From positions 54,615 to 118,614 of the forward strand of contig JAJFKJ010000019.1 of NCBI GenBank assembly GCA_021773275.1: 64,000 bases of DNA. Reading direction: 5' to 3'. Positions within the stretch are counted from its first letter, which is position 1; the number at the start of each line of letters is the position of its first letter. The translations under genes were made by a program, and so were the position numbers. Positions 9,327-17,659 of this stretch are shown here, in pieces. The DNA comes from Gammaproteobacteria bacterium. GTDB lineage: Bacteria > Pseudomonadota > Gammaproteobacteria > JABCZS01. The notes under the pieces are model-generated. The model was not told the origin of the DNA. It searched no databases and saw only the letters and a program-made list of their open reading frames with translations.

Positions 9327-9395
9327 ATCTCTACTAGGCATAGTTTTGTTGTAAATGGAGGTACAATGATGGGGTGTATTACAAGAGGACCACCA

Positions 9396-9995
9396 ATGAA
9401 GGATAGTGAACGTAAAACATTGCAATTTATTGAACAGTTTGTGGCTGAGCATGGTTTCAGCCCCAAGCTGCAAGAAATTGCCAAAGGTATCGGTATTACT
9501 TCCCGTGGTACGGTAAGCCGTTATATTGATGGCTTGATTGAGCAGGGTCACCTGAAAAAGGACGGCAAAAAAAGCCGTGGTTTGAATCTGCTACAAACGG
9601 CATTGCAAGGCAAATTGATCGCGCCCTTGCCCTTATTAGGTTTTATTGCTGCGGGTAAACCTATTGAAGCGATTGAGCAAGAAGAGGTTTTAGACTTATC
9701 AAGTTTACTGCAAGGCAGCGATCACTATGTTTTGCGTGTGCGCGGTTACTCGATGCAAGACGAAGGTATATTGGATGGTGATTACGTTATTTGCCAATCA
9801 CAAAAAACAGCCGAAAATGGCGATATTGTGGTGGCGCTCATTGATGAACACGAGGCGACTTTAAAGCATTTGTACTGGCAGCCTCCTGATCAAATCAAGT
9901 TAGTACCTGCTAATGAGGCGATGCAACCTCAGGTGTATCATATTGATCGCATCACAATACAAGGCGTGGTAAAGGGTTTATTCCGTGCAGGCTAA
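9396..9995 (+). CDS. lexA: LexA SOS repressor
   Basis: LexA represses SOS genes until RecA-ssDNA triggers its self-cleavage. With the start at 9396 (AGAGGA six bases upstream) the protein has 199 residues and aligns with the family: a winged-helix N-terminus (residues 1-65, recognition region around ITSRGTVSRYIDGL), a cleavage site at Ala86-Gly87 in GFIAAGKP, nucleophile Ser119 in RGYSM and general base Lys157 in EATLKHL. A second in-frame ATG at 9366 also has a perfect GGAGG, so a 10-residue longer form is possible. It overlaps the polymerase gene by 11 bases. Confidence 0.93.
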   Translation: MKDSERKTLQFIEQFVAEHGFSPKLQEIAKGIGITSRGTVSRYIDGLIEQGHLKKDGKKSRGLNLLQTALQGKLIAPLPLLGFIAAGKPIEAIEQEEVLDLSSLLQGSDHYVLRVRGYSMQDEGILDGDYVICQSQKTAENGDIVVALIDEHEATLKHLYWQPPDQIKLVPANEAMQPQVYHIDRITIQGVVKGLFRAG

Positions 9996-11160
9996 TAAAA
10001 AATGGCCTCGCGCCATCTTGTTGATGGATTTGAATGCTTTTTTTGCTAGTGTTGAGCAGCGTGATTTTCCTGAGCTGCGCGGCAAGCCGGTCGCTATTAC
10101 CAATGGCGACCAAGGCTCCGCTATGATCACCTGCTCTTACGAAGCGCGTAAATTTGGTTTAAAAACAGGGATGCGTTTATGGGAGGCACGTAAGCGCTGC
10201 CCTGATCTTATCGTGCAGCCATCGCGTCACAAAGCTTATTCTGCTGCCTCAAAAGTAGTTATGCAAGCGCTGCAAAAAGTCACACCTGATATTGAAATAT
10301 TTTCAGTTGATGAAGCTTTTCTAGACGTTACAAATTGCCAAAGCTTGCACGGCACGCCAGAAAAGATGGCGCGCATGGTCAAAGATATTATTTTTGAAGT
10401 TTCGGGTTTGTTATGTAGTGTCGGTGTGAGCGGTGATAAAACTACAGCAAAATATGCTGCCGGCGTACAAAAGCCGGATGGCCTTACAGTGATATTACCC
10501 TGGGAGGCGGAAAAACGCCTGCAAGAGGTGCCCGTAACACAGCTATGCGGCATCGGCCCGAAAGTAGGGCAGTTTTTAGCGAACTACGGTGTGTTGCGTT
10601 GTAAAGATATGAAAAATATCCCCATGAACGTTTTGTCAAAACGTTATGGCAACATGGGGCGCCGCATTTGGTTGATGTGCCAAGGCAAAGATCCTGAGCC
10701 TGTTTGCACAAAAATAGAAGACCCGAAGTCAGTAGGGCACGGAAAAGTATTACCGCCAGGAACCCGTAATGAGAAAATTATTTTAAATTATTTTTTCAGA
10801 ATGAGCGATATGGTCGCCGAAAGAATGCGAAAATATGGCATGAGAGCGCAATCGTACCACATCAGCTATTTAAGCGAAGCGGGCCGCAGTGGTGGAAAAT
10901 ACCGCCTGGTTGTACCCGAGCATGATGGCCAACATATATTTCACTTATGTCGTTACATGTTAGACCATCACTGGAGCGGGGAAGTCGTAAAACAAATACA
11001 AGTCACCGCTATCGATCCACAGCCCGGTGATACACAAATAGATCTGTTTGCAGCCCCTGATGAAAAACGCGAAAAATTACATACAGTCGTTGACCAAGTT
11101 AATAAACGCTTTGGCGATAGCAGAAAAATTGGCCCGGGTATGTTACAAAAAAAATATTAG
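9985..11160 (+). CDS. dinB: Y-family translesion DNA polymerase (DinB/Pol IV-like)
   Basis: This is an error-prone polymerase that copies damaged DNA. The 391-residue protein has the catalytic Asp15 in LLMDLNAFFASVE, Asp109-Glu110 in FSVDEAFLDV, the palm segment GVSGDKTTAKYAAG, and the helix-hairpin-helix LCGIGPKVGQFL. A beta-clamp motif QIDLF lies at 351-355. The start is GTG at 9985, overlapping the end of lexA; the next in-frame ATG (10024) would remove the strand before the catalytic Asp. The overlap makes it part of the LexA-controlled operon. Sequence is closer to Pol IV than to UmuC. Confidence 0.92.
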   Translation: MQANKKWPRAILLMDLNAFFASVEQRDFPELRGKPVAITNGDQGSAMITCSYEARKFGLKTGMRLWEARKRCPDLIVQPSRHKAYSAASKVVMQALQKVTPDIEIFSVDEAFLDVTNCQSLHGTPEKMARMVKDIIFEVSGLLCSVGVSGDKTTAKYAAGVQKPDGLTVILPWEAEKRLQEVPVTQLCGIGPKVGQFLANYGVLRCKDMKNIPMNVLSKRYGNMGRRIWLMCQGKDPEPVCTKIEDPKSVGHGKVLPPGTRNEKIILNYFFRMSDMVAERMRKYGMRAQSYHISYLSEAGRSGGKYRLVVPEHDGQHIFHLCRYMLDHHWSGEVVKQIQVTAIDPQPGDTQIDLFAAPDEKREKLHTVVDQVNKRFGDSRKIGPGMLQKKY

Positions 11161-11182
11161 ATACTCGCCCCCTTTGTGAAAT

Positions 11183-11241
11183 GTAGGGGCGCCACCCTGT
11201 GCCACCCGCGCGGGCGAAAGCCTGCGGAACAGCACCGCTAC
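11183..11241. repeat. Degenerate hairpin-rich repeat, copy 1
   Basis: Starts GTAGGGGC and ends CCGCTAC, with the core GGGGCGCCACCCTGTGCC resembling the longer copy at 34364-34454. Copy 1 is shorter and its stems are partly mismatched. It lies downstream of dinB and could act as a transcript end structure. Confidence 0.6.
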
Positions 11242-11261
11242 AGAAAATCAGATGTACAACC

Positions 11262-12212
11262 TTAAAAATATTCCAGCGGCCCTAATGGCACGATACCATT
11301 CGGATTAATCTGTTTTTGGCTGACATAGTAGTGTTGTTTGATGTGTTCAAAATTTACGGTCTCACTAATGCCAGCTTGCAGATATAAACGCTTTACATAA
11401 TGATGCAAGGAATGATATTCGTGCAGTTGTTGTAAATTGCACTTAAAATGACTAAAATAAACGGCATCAAATCGGATCAAAGTAGTGAACAGGCGCCAAT
11501 CAGCTTCGGTTAAATAATTATCAATCAAATACATATGCCGAAATAATATTTTGTCAAGGCTGTCTAGCGCCGAGAACAAAGCCTTTACTGCTTCGTCGTA
11601 AGCTGCTTGCGTGGTGGCAAAACCTGCCTTATAGACACCGTTATTAATTTTTTCGTACACAAAAGCATTCACAACATCGATATCACTTTGCAGAATTTCA
11701 GGGTAATAATCAACAGACTCATCAGCCCACTGGTCAAATGCCGAGTTAAACATGCGAATGATATCGGCTGATTCATTGCTGACAATAGTGTTTTGTTGTT
11801 TGTCCCAAAGCACCGGCACTGTAACACGACCTGAATAGTTTGGATTTGCTTTTAAATAAACTTGATACATATAATCACAATGATTGACTGTATCGGGTAT
11901 AACGCCATCGCTCTGCTCAAAAGTCCAACCATTTTCTAACATAAATGGGCTGACCACCGAGATAGAAATAATATCTTCGAGTTTTTTAAGTTTACGGAAA
12001 ATTAAGGTACGGTGCGCCCAAGGGCAGGCCAGTGATATATATAAATGGTAGCGATCAGGTTCTGCTTTAAAACCCGAAACACCTGTAGGGCCAGCACTGC
12101 CATCAACAGTCACCCAGTTGCGGAACTTGGCAGACTCACGCTCGAATTTGCCTTGATGTTTCTCAGTGTCATAGCCTTGATCACGCCAGACGCCATCGAT
12201 TAATAAGCCCAT
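11262..12212 (-). CDS. yqjG: Glutathionyl-hydroquinone reductase (YqjG/Ecm4 family)
   Basis: This enzyme reduces glutathionyl-hydroquinones using glutathione and belongs to the Xi class of glutathione transferases. The 316-residue protein has the thioredoxin-fold segment YISLACPWAHRTLIFRKL with the catalytic Cys near 60, the family N-terminus DGVWRDQGYDTEK, PVLWDKQQNTIVSNESADI, and the helical C-terminal half. I start at the ATG at 12212, with AAGGATGG upstream; a TTG just before it is less likely. It is divergent from the Fur-box gene. Confidence 0.92.
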   Translation of the reverse strand: MGLLIDGVWRDQGYDTEKHQGKFERESAKFRNWVTVDGSAGPTGVSGFKAEPDRYHLYISLACPWAHRTLIFRKLKKLEDIISISVVSPFMLENGWTFEQSDGVIPDTVNHCDYMYQVYLKANPNYSGRVTVPVLWDKQQNTIVSNESADIIRMFNSAFDQWADESVDYYPEILQSDIDVVNAFVYEKINNGVYKAGFATTQAAYDEAVKALFSALDSLDKILFRHMYLIDNYLTEADWRLFTTLIRFDAVYFSHFKCNLQQLHEYHSLHHYVKRLYLQAGISETVNFEHIKQHYYVSQKQINPNGIVPLGPLEYF

Positions 12213-12265
12213 CAACCATCCTTATTTGTTTCCTTTCAAAGAGTATAGTTGATCGTAAAAACCCC

Positions 12266-12295
12266 TTGCAATTATTAATGAGAATCATTATCATT
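12266..12295 (+). promoter_or_regulatory. Fur box overlapping a sigma70 promoter
   Basis: The 19-base AATGAGAATCATTATCATT at 12277-12295 is a near-perfect Fur box (one change from the common AATGATAATCATTATCATT). It covers the -10 TATCAT (12289-12294), which stands 17 bases after TTGCAA (12266-12271). TTGCAA is palindromic and also stands 18 bases from a leftward TATACT (complement of 12242-12247), which could serve yqjG. Iron-replete repression of the rightward gene is predicted. Confidence 0.75.
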
Positions 12296-12323
12296 CACAT
12301 TAGGTTGTAATAAAGAGGCGTTT

Positions 12324-14270
12324 ATGGGTTTTGGGCAAAAAATAAATAGCGATTATCTTGAGTTTTGGGGGCAAAATAGCAGGTTAGCAAACTTATTCTA
12401 TAACAAGGAAGCTACGTCAAGAGCTTTACGTAAAGCAAATCAGCCCGATAATACTGATGAGCAGATTGACAAAGAAATCGCTATCGAACAACAGTTTACA
12501 GTATACGAAATTGCCACACCAAACATTGAACCTTCATACTTAAGCTCACTTGCATACGTGCTGACAGGTGCTTTAAAACAGGCATGGAAATACGCGCCAT
12601 CATTGTATGGCCCATCAGTCCCCGATAAAAATGGTTTAATCACACAGCCGCGCAAACAGCAGGGCGTTATTGAGCGCTGGGTTGAGAGCGGATTTAGTAC
12701 GACGCATGATGAATATTTAAGCAGATTTTCTGAAGCATTAGCTGAATTTGAACAATCAAAAATAACGCAAACACATGAGGGTTCTACAAGGGGTTTTCCT
12801 GTTGCTCAGTATTTATTTGCAAATGTGATTATTGAAGTCATCAAAAAACATGGTTTAACTAAAGCTGAGCATAAATATGTTTTAAAGCCTGAAGTTGTGA
12901 AGTGGCTAAAAGAATCGAACGTTGCCAAAAATTTACTTTACGCCAATACGATTTACAAGCAAGGCTGGGTGGAGAGCAAAACTTTCCTTGATATGTTTGC
13001 CAATGCAAATGAAAAATTTATTTGCGAGTTGAATAAAGCAATAGAGGCATTGAGTGACGAGGACAAAGAAAAAAATTACAGATATCAAATAGATGGTTTT
13101 GTTACAGACCGGCTCCCGGATTATGCTGATGAAAGGAGCAAAGACGCTATTTTCAAATTTTTGAGAGCAATCCACAAAAAAGAAGAAAGCACGGAAGCAC
13201 TTGAGGCTTACAGAGCGCTTAGCATGTTCCGCACCATTGGCGAAAATGAATCACAAGCGCGCGTAAGAGCCCTGCTAGAAATATTAAAACACGGTGTAAA
13301 TAATCCTTATTTTGATATTCAGGGATTTCAACTCTACCAAATTATTGCGACTGTTGAAGCGGAAGAAAGGCAGAGATTTAACAATGCCCTGTATACCGCT
13401 TTAGTTAATGCACACAATCAAGATGATGAATATAACAAAGCGGTACAAACTTTGCTGTACACTCTGCCCGCCTATGAAAATGCAAAAGATAAAGCTGATC
13501 GTGAAATTTGGATTCATGCGATGCTAATGGGTTTTGGTGGAGCTGCATTCGCGGCTGACGTGGTAGTCGGTTTTTGGGAAATGTTATTGTTTTCGGGCGT
13601 TGAACCTGAGCCTGAAGTCTTGTTTTTTGTTTCGATGTTCACATTGATTTTCCTGTCTGCATTTATGGGGGTATTCTTCAAGAAGGGGCATCAAGGCGAG
13701 CTCTACAAAGCGCTAATTGAAGAAAATTTTGAAAAGGCAGTAGAGCATAATAATGTGACAAGTTTTCCCGATGAGCAAGATGATGATCAGGATAAGCTTC
13801 CTGATAATGTACGCGCATGGGCGTGGATCGTGAAACAGTTTGGCACTTGCGCCGAAGGTTTTTTTGCAGCAGTAGGGACGTACGCGGCTTTTGCATTTAT
13901 TTCAGATATGTCGGTAGTTTATTTCACAAACCAAGAGATCGACGCTTTTGTGCCAAGCCAAATAACTATTGAATATTTTAATGGCACGACGGGAGGCATT
14001 GCTATGTTGGGCTTTGCTATAGCAGTAGTTATTTTAGTTAGTTTTGCTGTCGGGAATTCGCTACGTCTTGGCCACAAAACACTAGATGGCCCCAACAGTG
14101 ATGAAATGATTTTCAAAGAGCATCTCGACTGGGAAGAAAAAACACAATTGCCAACACAGAATGGCATTTTAAGCTTTGATTGGAAAAACCGTCATAAAGC
14201 AACGGTAAAAAACGCAATATCAGAGCTACAATTGCCGCAACATGAATTCAGCTTAGGGCCCAGTGTTTGA
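12324..14270 (+). CDS. Orphan membrane protein behind a Fur box
   Basis: I do not recognise this 648-residue protein. Residues 1-390 are soluble, charged and probably helical. Two hydrophobic spans lie near 395-450 (around HAMLMGFGGAAFAADVVVGF and FFVSMFTLIFLSAFMGVFF) and two more near 505-585 (around FFAAVGTYAAFAFIS and GIAMLGFAIAVVILVSFAVG). No haem, siderophore or transporter motif is apparent, so the iron link comes only from the promoter. It ends two bases before the convergent gene at 14273. The soluble-head plus paired-span layout recurs in the orphans at 19.4, 21 and 32 kb. Confidence 0.75.
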   Translation: MGFGQKINSDYLEFWGQNSRLANLFYNKEATSRALRKANQPDNTDEQIDKEIAIEQQFTVYEIATPNIEPSYLSSLAYVLTGALKQAWKYAPSLYGPSVPDKNGLITQPRKQQGVIERWVESGFSTTHDEYLSRFSEALAEFEQSKITQTHEGSTRGFPVAQYLFANVIIEVIKKHGLTKAEHKYVLKPEVVKWLKESNVAKNLLYANTIYKQGWVESKTFLDMFANANEKFICELNKAIEALSDEDKEKNYRYQIDGFVTDRLPDYADERSKDAIFKFLRAIHKKEESTEALEAYRALSMFRTIGENESQARVRALLEILKHGVNNPYFDIQGFQLYQIIATVEAEERQRFNNALYTALVNAHNQDDEYNKAVQTLLYTLPAYENAKDKADREIWIHAMLMGFGGAAFAADVVVGFWEMLLFSGVEPEPEVLFFVSMFTLIFLSAFMGVFFKKGHQGELYKALIEENFEKAVEHNNVTSFPDEQDDDQDKLPDNVRAWAWIVKQFGTCAEGFFAAVGTYAAFAFISDMSVVYFTNQEIDAFVPSQITIEYFNGTTGGIAMLGFAIAVVILVSFAVGNSLRLGHKTLDGPNSDEMIFKEHLDWEEKTQLPTQNGILSFDWKNRHKATVKNAISELQLPQHEFSLGPSV

Positions 14271-14272
14271 TA

Positions 14273-14983
14273 TCAATAAGGCGATGGTGTCGGCGGACCT
14301 TTGGGAGGTCTGGGTGGCATTGGAATGCTGGGGTTGCCGATAAACACTTCGATGCCAAGTTTTTCACGTGCATTTTTAACCACTTCTTGCAATCTTTCAC
14401 GCATGCGGTCGCTAATATCTGGCGGCAGGCAAAGCATGCCCGAACGCATATTAAGAGAAGCTGCTACTTCTAACATTCTACTAACACCTTTTACCATGTC
14501 CTGTTCTTGCTCTTCTTTGCTTTTACTGCGATCAATGTAACAGCTTAGGCTGCCATCTTTGTGCAGGTAGACATCAATATCGTCAAATTCAAACACATAG
14601 ACATGTTTGTGCCTTTCTTTGGGGTCAAACTCATCATAACGGAAACTTGGGCGGGGCTTGATGTTTTTTAGGCCGGGTGTGTTTTTGACTAAATCATTTC
14701 TAAAATCAGGCGAGTTTTCAAGCTCTTCCATCAGCATGTCGCGGACAAGGATTTCGTTGGTGCTTAACTCTTCTGCTGGGCCACAGGCGATAACATCGTT
14801 AGATTCAGGTGGTGTAAAGGGTAGTTTTGCATTTTTATCATTCTGATTTGGGCCATGCTTTTCATCTCTGTAGCGCAGGTCCTTGCCTTCACCATAGCCT
14901 TCAGGCGTAAGTTTTTCATCAATATTACGCTCTTCCTGTGCTTTTTTTGGCTTTTTTGGCCCCTTGCCACTATCTTTAACCAT
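14273..14983 (-). CDS. Unknown protein with proline-rich C-terminus
   Basis: I do not recognise this 236-residue soluble protein. The first 70 residues are rich in Lys, Glu and Pro and look disordered; a central part (about 120-215) appears folded, with acidic and aromatic patches such as YVFEFDDIDVYLH. The tail is PMPPRPPKGPPTPSPY, which includes PPRPPK, matching the PxxPx[KR] pattern bound by eukaryotic SH3 domains. That is suggestive only. It is convergent with the 12324 gene. Confidence 0.7.
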   Translation of the reverse strand: MVKDSGKGPKKPKKAQEERNIDEKLTPEGYGEGKDLRYRDEKHGPNQNDKNAKLPFTPPESNDVIACGPAEELSTNEILVRDMLMEELENSPDFRNDLVKNTPGLKNIKPRPSFRYDEFDPKERHKHVYVFEFDDIDVYLHKDGSLSCYIDRSKSKEEQEQDMVKGVSRMLEVAASLNMRSGMLCLPPDISDRMRERLQEVVKNAREKLGIEVFIGNPSIPMPPRPPKGPPTPSPY

Positions 14984-15062
14984 TTTCCACCCAATTGCGT
15001 ATATCTAACTAAAATATGGCTTGATTTTAGCATATAGGAAGGCTGACATATGACCAATAGGA

Positions 15063-15182
15063 TTAATATGTGAGTTTTATTAGGTATCTAATGCTGTAAG
15101 ATACCGTCACGATGGTAATTAGGCCAGCAAGGTACAGGCCTATAAACCAGAGCCATTGCTTCTGCTTTTTAGTAAATGTCAT
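15063..15182 (-). CDS. DUF2474-like small subunit of cytochrome bd oxidase
   Basis: A 39-residue open frame overlaps the end of cydB by 14 bases and reads MTFTKKQKQWLWFIGLYLAG followed by a second half ITIVTVSYSIRYLIKLTY. It is a single membrane span with a basic N-terminus, Trp-x-Trp entry and an Arg close to the end, as in the DUF2474 proteins encoded after CIO-type cydAB (functionally comparable to CydX). Position, overlap and composition all support it being real despite its size. Confidence 0.8.
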   Translation of the reverse strand: MTFTKKQKQWLWFIGLYLAGLITIVTVSYSIRYLIKLTY

Positions 15183-16188
15183 CGCTGTTAGTTTTACCTT
15201 TAAATACATAATAATTAAATGCCGTGTAAGCAAGAATAACGGGCAAGACCACCACTACACCGACCAACATAAGCGATTGGGTTTCTGGCGTACCTGCAGC
15301 CTCCCAATAAGGAATCGTGTGTGGTACCATCCATGGGAACATACTGACCGCCAAGCCGAGATAGCTAACCGAAAAGAGCAATACGGTTAGCAAGAAAGGC
15401 TGGTATTCCCTTTCATTGATAATACTGCGAATCAACATAATAGAGATGGTAATGGCCAGAACAGGGATGATTACCAAATAGCCGAAGCTGGGCCAAGCAA
15501 ACCATTTCGCGTAAATTTCTTGGTTTAAGAATGGCACCCACATGCTTACCGCAAACATAAATACGATAACGTATAAGACCGCATATTTTGTGACTTTGCG
15601 CGCCCATTTCTGTGTTACAGAGTCTGTTTTCATCACTAACCAGCTGCTACCAAGCAGAGCATAACCCATCACTACAGCAACGCCTGTCATCATAGAGAAT
15701 GGTGAAGCCCAGCTGAAAGCTGTACCGACAAAATCACGACCGATCATGGGTATGCCTTGCACAAATGCACCGAGCATTACACCTTGGGCAAAAGCGGCCA
15801 TAAGTGATCCGAAATGAAAAGCATAGTCCCAAATGAAGCGACGTTTTGCACTGGCTTTATAATGAAATTCAAATGCGACGCCACGAAATACCAGGGAGAT
15901 TAACATCACGATTAAAGGAATATAAAACGCGGGAAAGATAATGGAGTAGGCGAGTGGGAATGCTACAAACATACCGCCACCACCTAACACTAACCAGGTT
16001 TCATTGCCATCCCAGAAAGGCGCAATAGAGTTTAGCATTTTGCGACGGCATTCTTCAGATGGTGCGAAAGGAAATATAATGCCTACGCCTAGATCAAAAC
16101 CATCCAGTATGATGTAAATATATACTGCAATGGCGATAATTGCCGCCCAAATAAGCGGCAAATTAATAAATTCTTCAAAGCTAAACAT
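15169..16188 (-). CDS. cydB: Cytochrome bd ubiquinol oxidase subunit II
   Basis: CydB is the second large subunit of the bd-type quinol oxidase, which reduces oxygen with high affinity in the inner membrane. The 339-residue protein has the family N-terminus with YIILDGFDLGVGIIFPF near residue 27, WDGNETWLVLGGGGMFVAFP near 60, and about eight spans. It follows cydA by two bases and overlaps the small DUF2474-like subunit, making a three-gene operon read leftward. Confidence 0.95.
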   Translation of the reverse strand: MFSFEEFINLPLIWAAIIAIAVYIYIILDGFDLGVGIIFPFAPSEECRRKMLNSIAPFWDGNETWLVLGGGGMFVAFPLAYSIIFPAFYIPLIVMLISLVFRGVAFEFHYKASAKRRFIWDYAFHFGSLMAAFAQGVMLGAFVQGIPMIGRDFVGTAFSWASPFSMMTGVAVVMGYALLGSSWLVMKTDSVTQKWARKVTKYAVLYVIVFMFAVSMWVPFLNQEIYAKWFAWPSFGYLVIIPVLAITISIMLIRSIINEREYQPFLLTVLLFSVSYLGLAVSMFPWMVPHTIPYWEAAGTPETQSLMLVGVVVVLPVILAYTAFNYYVFKGKTNSDDIY

Positions 16189-16190
16189 AA

Positions 16191-17600
16191 TTATTTATCC
16201 TTTTTTGATTTGAATAAAAAGATATCTGCAATGGTTGTTGGATTTTTAAGCGCGTGTTGCCCATAAGTGTCTTGCCACTGCCCAACTTCCATGCCTTTAT
16301 TAATTAGCCGGAATATATAATAAATGCCTGTGCCAAACACAGCAAAATAAACCACAACAAACACGGCTAACGACCATGCAACCTCATGCGGTGTAACAGG
16401 TGAGACCATATCTGCAGTCCGTAACACACCGTAAACAACGTAGGGTTGTCGGCCAATTTCAGTCACAAACCAACCGGTCAGGATAGCGATAAAACCCGCA
16501 GGTGCCATCAATACGCACCATCGTTGGAACCACTTTGTGGTGAATAATCGTTTGCGGAAGTATAAATACATGGCGCAAATTCCAGTAAACAGCATCAGTA
16601 GACCCATGCCTACCATAATCCTAAATGAGAAAAATACCGGCCAAACAGGTGGGCGGTCTTCACGTGCCCAGTTTTTGAGGCCCTTTACTTCGCCGTCCCA
16701 GCTGTGCGTGAGAATCAAGCTCGCAAGGTGTGGGATTTTAATCGCATAATTTGTACTTTGTGTTTTTTCGCTTGGTATGCCAAACAAAACTAGGGCTGCT
16801 GGAGATTCATCTTCCCATACACCTTCCATGGCAGCAATTTTTTCTGGCTGATGTTCCAGTGTGTTTAAACCAGATGCGTCACCGACATATATTTGAATAG
16901 GGATTAATATCGCAACCGCAAATAATGCCTTCACGAGCATAATTCGGGCATGGCTTACGTAGCGGTCTTTTAACAAATACCAAGCTGAAACACCAGAGAC
17001 TACCAAGGCAGTGGTTAAAAACGCAGCAATGACCATATGGAAGAAACGGTACGGGAATGAAGGATTAAACAGAATTTCCAGCCAATTAGTGGGCACGAGA
17101 ATACCATTTTCTGCAATTTCAAAGCCTTGTGGTGTATGCATAAAGCTGTTCGCGGATAAAATCCAAAAGGCAGAAAGCAGTGTGCCTAAGGCTACAAACA
17201 AAGTAGCTGCAAAATGCATTTTAGGCCCGACTCGGTTCATGCCAAAGAGCATGATGCCTAAGAATGAAGCCTCTAGAAAAAATGCGGTGAGCACTTCAAA
17301 GCCTAGTAACGGCCCAATAACGTTACCCACATGATCGGAGAAAACGGCCCAATTGGTACCAAACTGGTAAACCATCACCAAACCTGAAACCACACCCATA
17401 CCAAAGGTTACGGCGAAAATCTTTACCCAAAATTGGAATATTTCTAAATAAATAGGGTGTTTAGTCTTTAACCACATACCCTCAATGAAAGCCAGCCAAC
17501 TCGCGAGGCCGATGGTAAAAGCTGGGAAAATAATATGCACACTAATGGTAAATGCAAACTGAATCCGTGAGAGTACGGCGGTGTCAAATAGTTCAATCAT
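16191..17600 (-). CDS. cydA: Cytochrome bd ubiquinol oxidase subunit I (CIO type)
   Basis: CydA carries haems b558, b595 and d and the quinol site. The 469-residue protein has the haem ligand His in ISVHIIFPAFTIG near 23, the second His in FPYRFFHMV near 187, the Met in FFSFRIMVGMG, and the motif GRQPYVVYG (usually GRQPW). The Q-loop around LEHQPEKIAAMEG is short, as in cyanide-insensitive oxidases. GGAGGG precedes the ATG by seven bases. It diverges from the patatin gene across only 59 bases. Confidence 0.95.
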   Translation of the reverse strand: MIELFDTAVLSRIQFAFTISVHIIFPAFTIGLASWLAFIEGMWLKTKHPIYLEIFQFWVKIFAVTFGMGVVSGLVMVYQFGTNWAVFSDHVGNVIGPLLGFEVLTAFFLEASFLGIMLFGMNRVGPKMHFAATLFVALGTLLSAFWILSANSFMHTPQGFEIAENGILVPTNWLEILFNPSFPYRFFHMVIAAFLTTALVVSGVSAWYLLKDRYVSHARIMLVKALFAVAILIPIQIYVGDASGLNTLEHQPEKIAAMEGVWEDESPAALVLFGIPSEKTQSTNYAIKIPHLASLILTHSWDGEVKGLKNWAREDRPPVWPVFFSFRIMVGMGLLMLFTGICAMYLYFRKRLFTTKWFQRWCVLMAPAGFIAILTGWFVTEIGRQPYVVYGVLRTADMVSPVTPHEVAWSLAVFVVVYFAVFGTGIYYIFRLINKGMEVGQWQDTYGQHALKNPTTIADIFLFKSKKDK

Positions 17601-17659
17601 GGTGAATCCCTCCGGCTAAAGTGTAGGCTATAATTTAAAGGTAAGCAATAGGAAAACAC

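Noticed and set aside
9308..9330. CTGT in the lexA promoter as half of an enterobacterial SOS box
   Set aside because: No ACAG follows at the required spacing; the GTTC-N7-GTTC repeat explains the site better.
15112..15390. Plus-strand open frame of 92 codons over the cydB end
   Set aside because: It is antisense to cydB and the DUF2474-like gene, with no family resemblance.
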